A stretch of DNA of 64,000 nt from Copromyces sp. CBS 386.78 (taxonomy: Eukaryota > Ascomycota > Sordariomycetes > Sordariales > Sordariaceae): positions 1 to 64,000 of the forward strand of contig MU839245.1 of NCBI GenBank assembly GCA_030685235.1, read 5' to 3'. Made by a program: the position numbers and the translations under genes. The notes beneath the pieces are model-generated. The model worked only from the letters and a program-made list of their open reading frames with translations, searched no databases and had not been told where the DNA came from. Position 1 is the stretch's first letter, and every line of letters starts with the position of its first letter. Below, in pieces: positions 61,256-64,000 of the stretch.

Positions 61256-61872
61256 ACCGGGTAGTTTGGGGAAGCCCCTACGATCCTACTTGGTAACTAT
61301 AGAAGGACGTAGAGTATTATATCGACGACCTTAGAAAGTTTTACGATAATAATCTAAATATACTAGTGCTACTACAATAGATCGTAGACGAAAAACGTTG
61401 CTATAGAGCCAAGAAAACTCTAGAAAAGGCCGCTAGGACGAACTAGCCGCCGGGAAAAATAAGTATAATATTAATAGTATTGTCACAGGCATTGCCTGCT
61501 CCTTGTAGATAGATAGGGGTGCTGTGCTGCATTAGTGCAGCCAGCTGAGTGCAGCTATCTGAGTGTAGTACAGCTATGGTGCCGCCCTGTGGATCCATGG
61601 CCATCCATGGTCACAGGGCTCCACACCATGCCCTACATAGTTCTCGTGTGCGCACAGGTTCCTCTTCTGGTTCCTCGCACAACAATCAACATCTTACCTT
61701 AGTGCTTGCTCGCGCCCCATGATAAGTATGGCAATTACTACGTTACTAAGAAGGCAAGGTAGCGGCTTAAAAAAGGAAAGTAAAAACAATATAAAAGGGT
61801 AAGTAATAAGTATTGTAGAAGAGATTAAAAAGGGAAGCATTTTCACCCTAAGAGTATTTTAGGCGAGGGAAG
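61256..61872 (+). pseudogene. Remaining 3' end of the outer Gypsy, interrupted by a solo LTR
   Basis: Homologous to 60533-60898 of the inner element (tttggggaagcccctacgat, then acgaaaaacgttgctatag). It contains the solo LTR at 61481-61724 and ends with the polypurine tract gcgagggaag (61863-61872) before the right LTR. Confidence 0.85.
61481..61724. repeat. Solo LTR of a different family, 244 bp, un-RIPed
   Basis: Begins TGTCACAGGCATTGCCTGCT and ends ccccATGATA, flanked by AGTAT at 61476-61480 and 61725-61729. The uninterrupted homologue at about 60750 shows the empty site. Composition is normal (CpA and TpG common), in contrast to everything around it. It is presumably what is left after LTR-LTR recombination. 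It shares only the TGTCACAGG terminus with the Gypsy LTRs. Confidence 0.88.
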
Positions 61873-62217
61873 TGTTATAAGGTTATTTGTAATTAACTAA
61901 CCGTCCTATATCGCTGCTTTTACTATGGTAATGGTTGCCGGGTTGATGGTATGCTCTGATTGGCTGTAGAGACCTAGTATAGTAGATGCGGCTGAACGCA
62001 TTTGATATTTGATTGGCTGCGGTTATTAGCCTACCCCTATCGCTAAGGCTATATAGACTATACTAGTTTATAGGATAATCTATAGGATGATTAGGCTGTA
62101 CGGACTATATGCTTACTATATATAAATGGCTATTAAGGCTCCCCTAAATAGCTTCCTCTTCCTCGTATAATTACGAATGTCTTTATAAATACCTAACGTT
62201 CGCCTTGCCCTGTAATA
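61873..62217 (+). repeat. Right LTR of the outer Gypsy
   Basis: Begins TGTTATAAGG (RIPed TGTCACAGGG) and ends CCCTGTAATA. It is moderately RIPed, whereas its partner at 52872 is almost intact. It is followed by the duplicated AGAAC. Confidence 0.9.
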
Positions 62218-62222
62218 AGAAC

Positions 62223-63823
62223 GTATTGGGGATTAGTTTATAAATATATTGTAAGTAAATGATTTTGACTAATTTAATTTGAATTATAAATATTATATTT
62301 CGTTTTATTAATTTTAAACTAATTACGAATTTAAAGTATAAAATTAATTAGTATTACTAATTTTTATAGCTATAAATTTAGTATTCCCAAAAAGTTCTAA
62401 ATTTAAGAATTAAAATATTAGGAAGTTAATAATTAATACCGTTTGTAAATATTTTAAATAGAAGGACGAATAGTTATTCGCGAAGAAAATAAAGTTTTCG
62501 GAGTTAGAGGTTTATATTAATAAATAATTTAAATTTAGTACGAATTCGGAATAAATCCTAGACTAAAATAACGAGGAGAAAGATATAATTTTAAAAGTCC
62601 TTAATAGTATTATAGGTACCGAGCCCGATATTTTTAACTTTTATATTTCTAGCCCCCTTAGGGATAATAATACGCTTATAATCTCTAATTTTAGAAGGGA
62701 TTTTAAAGAAGTAAACGGAATTACGAATATTATAAATTTAGAATATTAGAATTCGTATATTAACCTCCCGTTTAATTTAAAAGTAGACGTTACCTATAAA
62801 GTTCCGGTCTTTAACTTTATATTTACCTTTGAGGGGGATTCTATTTAAGTCCTTATTACCTTTAGATTTACTATTCCCCGGCTTAGAAATAGAAATACGA
62901 ATTTTAATTCTTCGATAGGGGCGTTTACTTTTATAAGTATTAACGACCTATTTGTATTTAGCGTATATAATACTATTATAATATTCGCTGCTAATTATTT
63001 ACTTGTAAACGTTCTTTAAGCTTTAGAGGCAGTTCTACTTAAAAATATATAGGGATTTACTTCTACGGCGAATCCGCCTACTTCGGAAATGTAAGCGTTA
63101 GACTATTTTAATTATATTAGCCTCTTAGAAGTAGAGGAACCGGAAGTATAACCCGCTTCGACTATTAACCTAGGGAAGTTAACCGGTAAAATTAAAGATA
63201 TATCCGGATCCCGGTCTACGAATAAATTTAGATATATAGATATTATTAGCGTATAGGAGAGTACTATAAATTACGAAGAAAACGTTATTACGAATATAAT
63301 TTTCGCAATGGGATTTAAAGACGAAAATCCCGATATTAAAGAGATTTCGGCGGAAGAATTCTATTATAAAGAAGGAGAAGCGGAAATATATTAATAGTTG
63401 ACGAAACGTAAATATAATATTTTTAAATTATAATATAGAAATTACTTGGGAAGATATATTAAAATATTTGTAGTAGAATATATTTAGTTAAATATTAAAT
63501 ATAGTAGAGAAAGTTTAAGGGAGAAATAAATTATAGGAGACGACTTAAATTTTTTATTAAATTGGGATTATCCTTTAATATTCGATCGAGAATTATTATA
63601 TAGCGTAAATATTTATAACTATATTAAACTTATTAATATTAATATTATATAAGACTTATACCCTCTATATACAATAAAAGAAGTAGTTGATATAATTAGC
63701 CGGGACGAATATAATATTATACAACAATTCTTACTGTAGCCCGAACTTAGCGAGGAGGCTAATATTTAATTAGATTGGGCGGGTAGGGCAAGTATTATTC
63801 TACTTACCTAGTATAAATCCTGA
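62223..63823 (+). pseudogene. Large unrecognised RIP-degraded ORF, 3' segment (about 530 codons)
   Basis: Continues the frame of 50822-52871: GAA C (52868-52871) joins GT at 62223 to give a Glu-Arg pair, and codon starts stay in the same register. The frame reads to a TGA at 63821-63823 with only TAA/TAG before it. Segments that look like ordinary globular protein include GTEPDIFNFYISSPLRDNN, KVPVFNFIFTFEGDSI, NPDIKEISAEEFYY and, near the C-terminus, DYPLIFDRELLYSVNIYNY and YTIKEVVDIISRDEYNIIQQ. No family is recognised. Confidence 0.6.
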
Positions 63824-64000
63824 TTTATAGACAATTTGTTTTCTTTTTTTTCTATTTTATTCTATTACTTTAATTGGAGGTCGGTTGCGTATCCTTTCCT
63901 ATCTTTATACTATATAGGGATTAATATAATTGATACGTAGCTTCCCTCATAGAGGGACCCCCCTGCCTACTGCGCTTGACGCAGGGTAGGTATGCATCAT
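63824..64000. other. 3' flank of the degraded ORF, less RIPed
   Basis: A T-rich run (63836-63870) follows the TGA, then composition becomes more normal. An imperfect palindrome (ctactgcg / cgcagggtag) lies at about 63967-63990. It may mark the end of the element that carried the large ORF, or the start of another, outside the window. Confidence 0.4.

Larger units (their letters stand above)
52872..62217 (+). mobile_element. Outer Gypsy element, internally deleted and carrying two later insertions
   Basis: Bounded by LTRs at 52872-53212 and 61873-62217, with the target duplication AGAAC at 52867-52871 and 62218-62222. Between its LTRs only the 3' end of pol is left, split as 53213-53423 and 61256-61872; these segments are homologous to consecutive parts (60322-60532 and 60533-60898) of the inner element. 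The left LTR is fused directly to the 3' pol segment near 53212. The fusion suggests loss of about 6.5 kb through a short shared motif (CCYGTYAATA). Without the inner Gypsy and the solo LTR, about 1260 bp of the element remains. Confidence 0.88.

Overview
The window looks like a chromosome segment of a filamentous ascomycete (Pezizomycotina; Sordariomycete-like from the look of the proteins, species not determinable). Genes have short introns (51-100 bp) with GTAAGT/GTGAGT-type donors and CTAAC-like branch sites. Compact GC-balanced gene islands alternate sharply with long AT-rich blocks full of TpA and poor in CpA/TpG, the signature of repeat-induced point mutation (RIP). In those blocks, coding frames can be followed for hundreds of codons with only TAA/TAG interruptions.

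Layout. 1-3910: 3' part of a RIP-degraded Copia retrotransposon (+) with its 3' LTR. 3.9-17.2 kb: gene island with Rsc9 (-), an unrecognised 521-aa protein (+), mitochondrial-type MsrB (-) and an Age2-like ArfGAP (+). 17185-22734: complete, heavily RIPed Copia element (-) with 189-bp LTRs and a perfect 5-bp target duplication. 22.7-32.3 kb: second island with a Bet1/Sft1-type SNARE (-), a Ysc84/Lsb3-type SYLF-SH3 protein (+), foldback sequences and two MITE-like elements. 32.3-64 kb: almost unbroken RIPed DNA holding a Harbinger transposase relic, degenerate tandem arrays, an unusual 827-bp element with 167-bp terminal inverted repeats around a 9-bp minisatellite, unidentified degraded ORFs, and a nest of Gypsy elements.

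The most informative structure is at 50.8-63.8 kb. One reading frame of about 1,200 codons, which I do not recognise, is split by a Gypsy element (TSD AGAAC). That Gypsy had lost most of its interior and was itself entered by a full-length 7.8-kb Gypsy of the same family (TSD ACCGG) and by the solo LTR of another family (TSD AGTAT). Removing the insertions and one copy of each duplication leaves the outer frame continuous without a shift.

The recognised host genes are housekeeping genes (chromatin remodelling, methionine repair, vesicle traffic, endocytic actin) and do not form a pathway. They occur as divergent pairs: Rsc9/hypothetical, MsrB/ArfGAP and SNARE/Ysc84. No tRNA, rRNA or CRISPR was seen. 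Exon coordinates were derived by eye from splice signals and frame.
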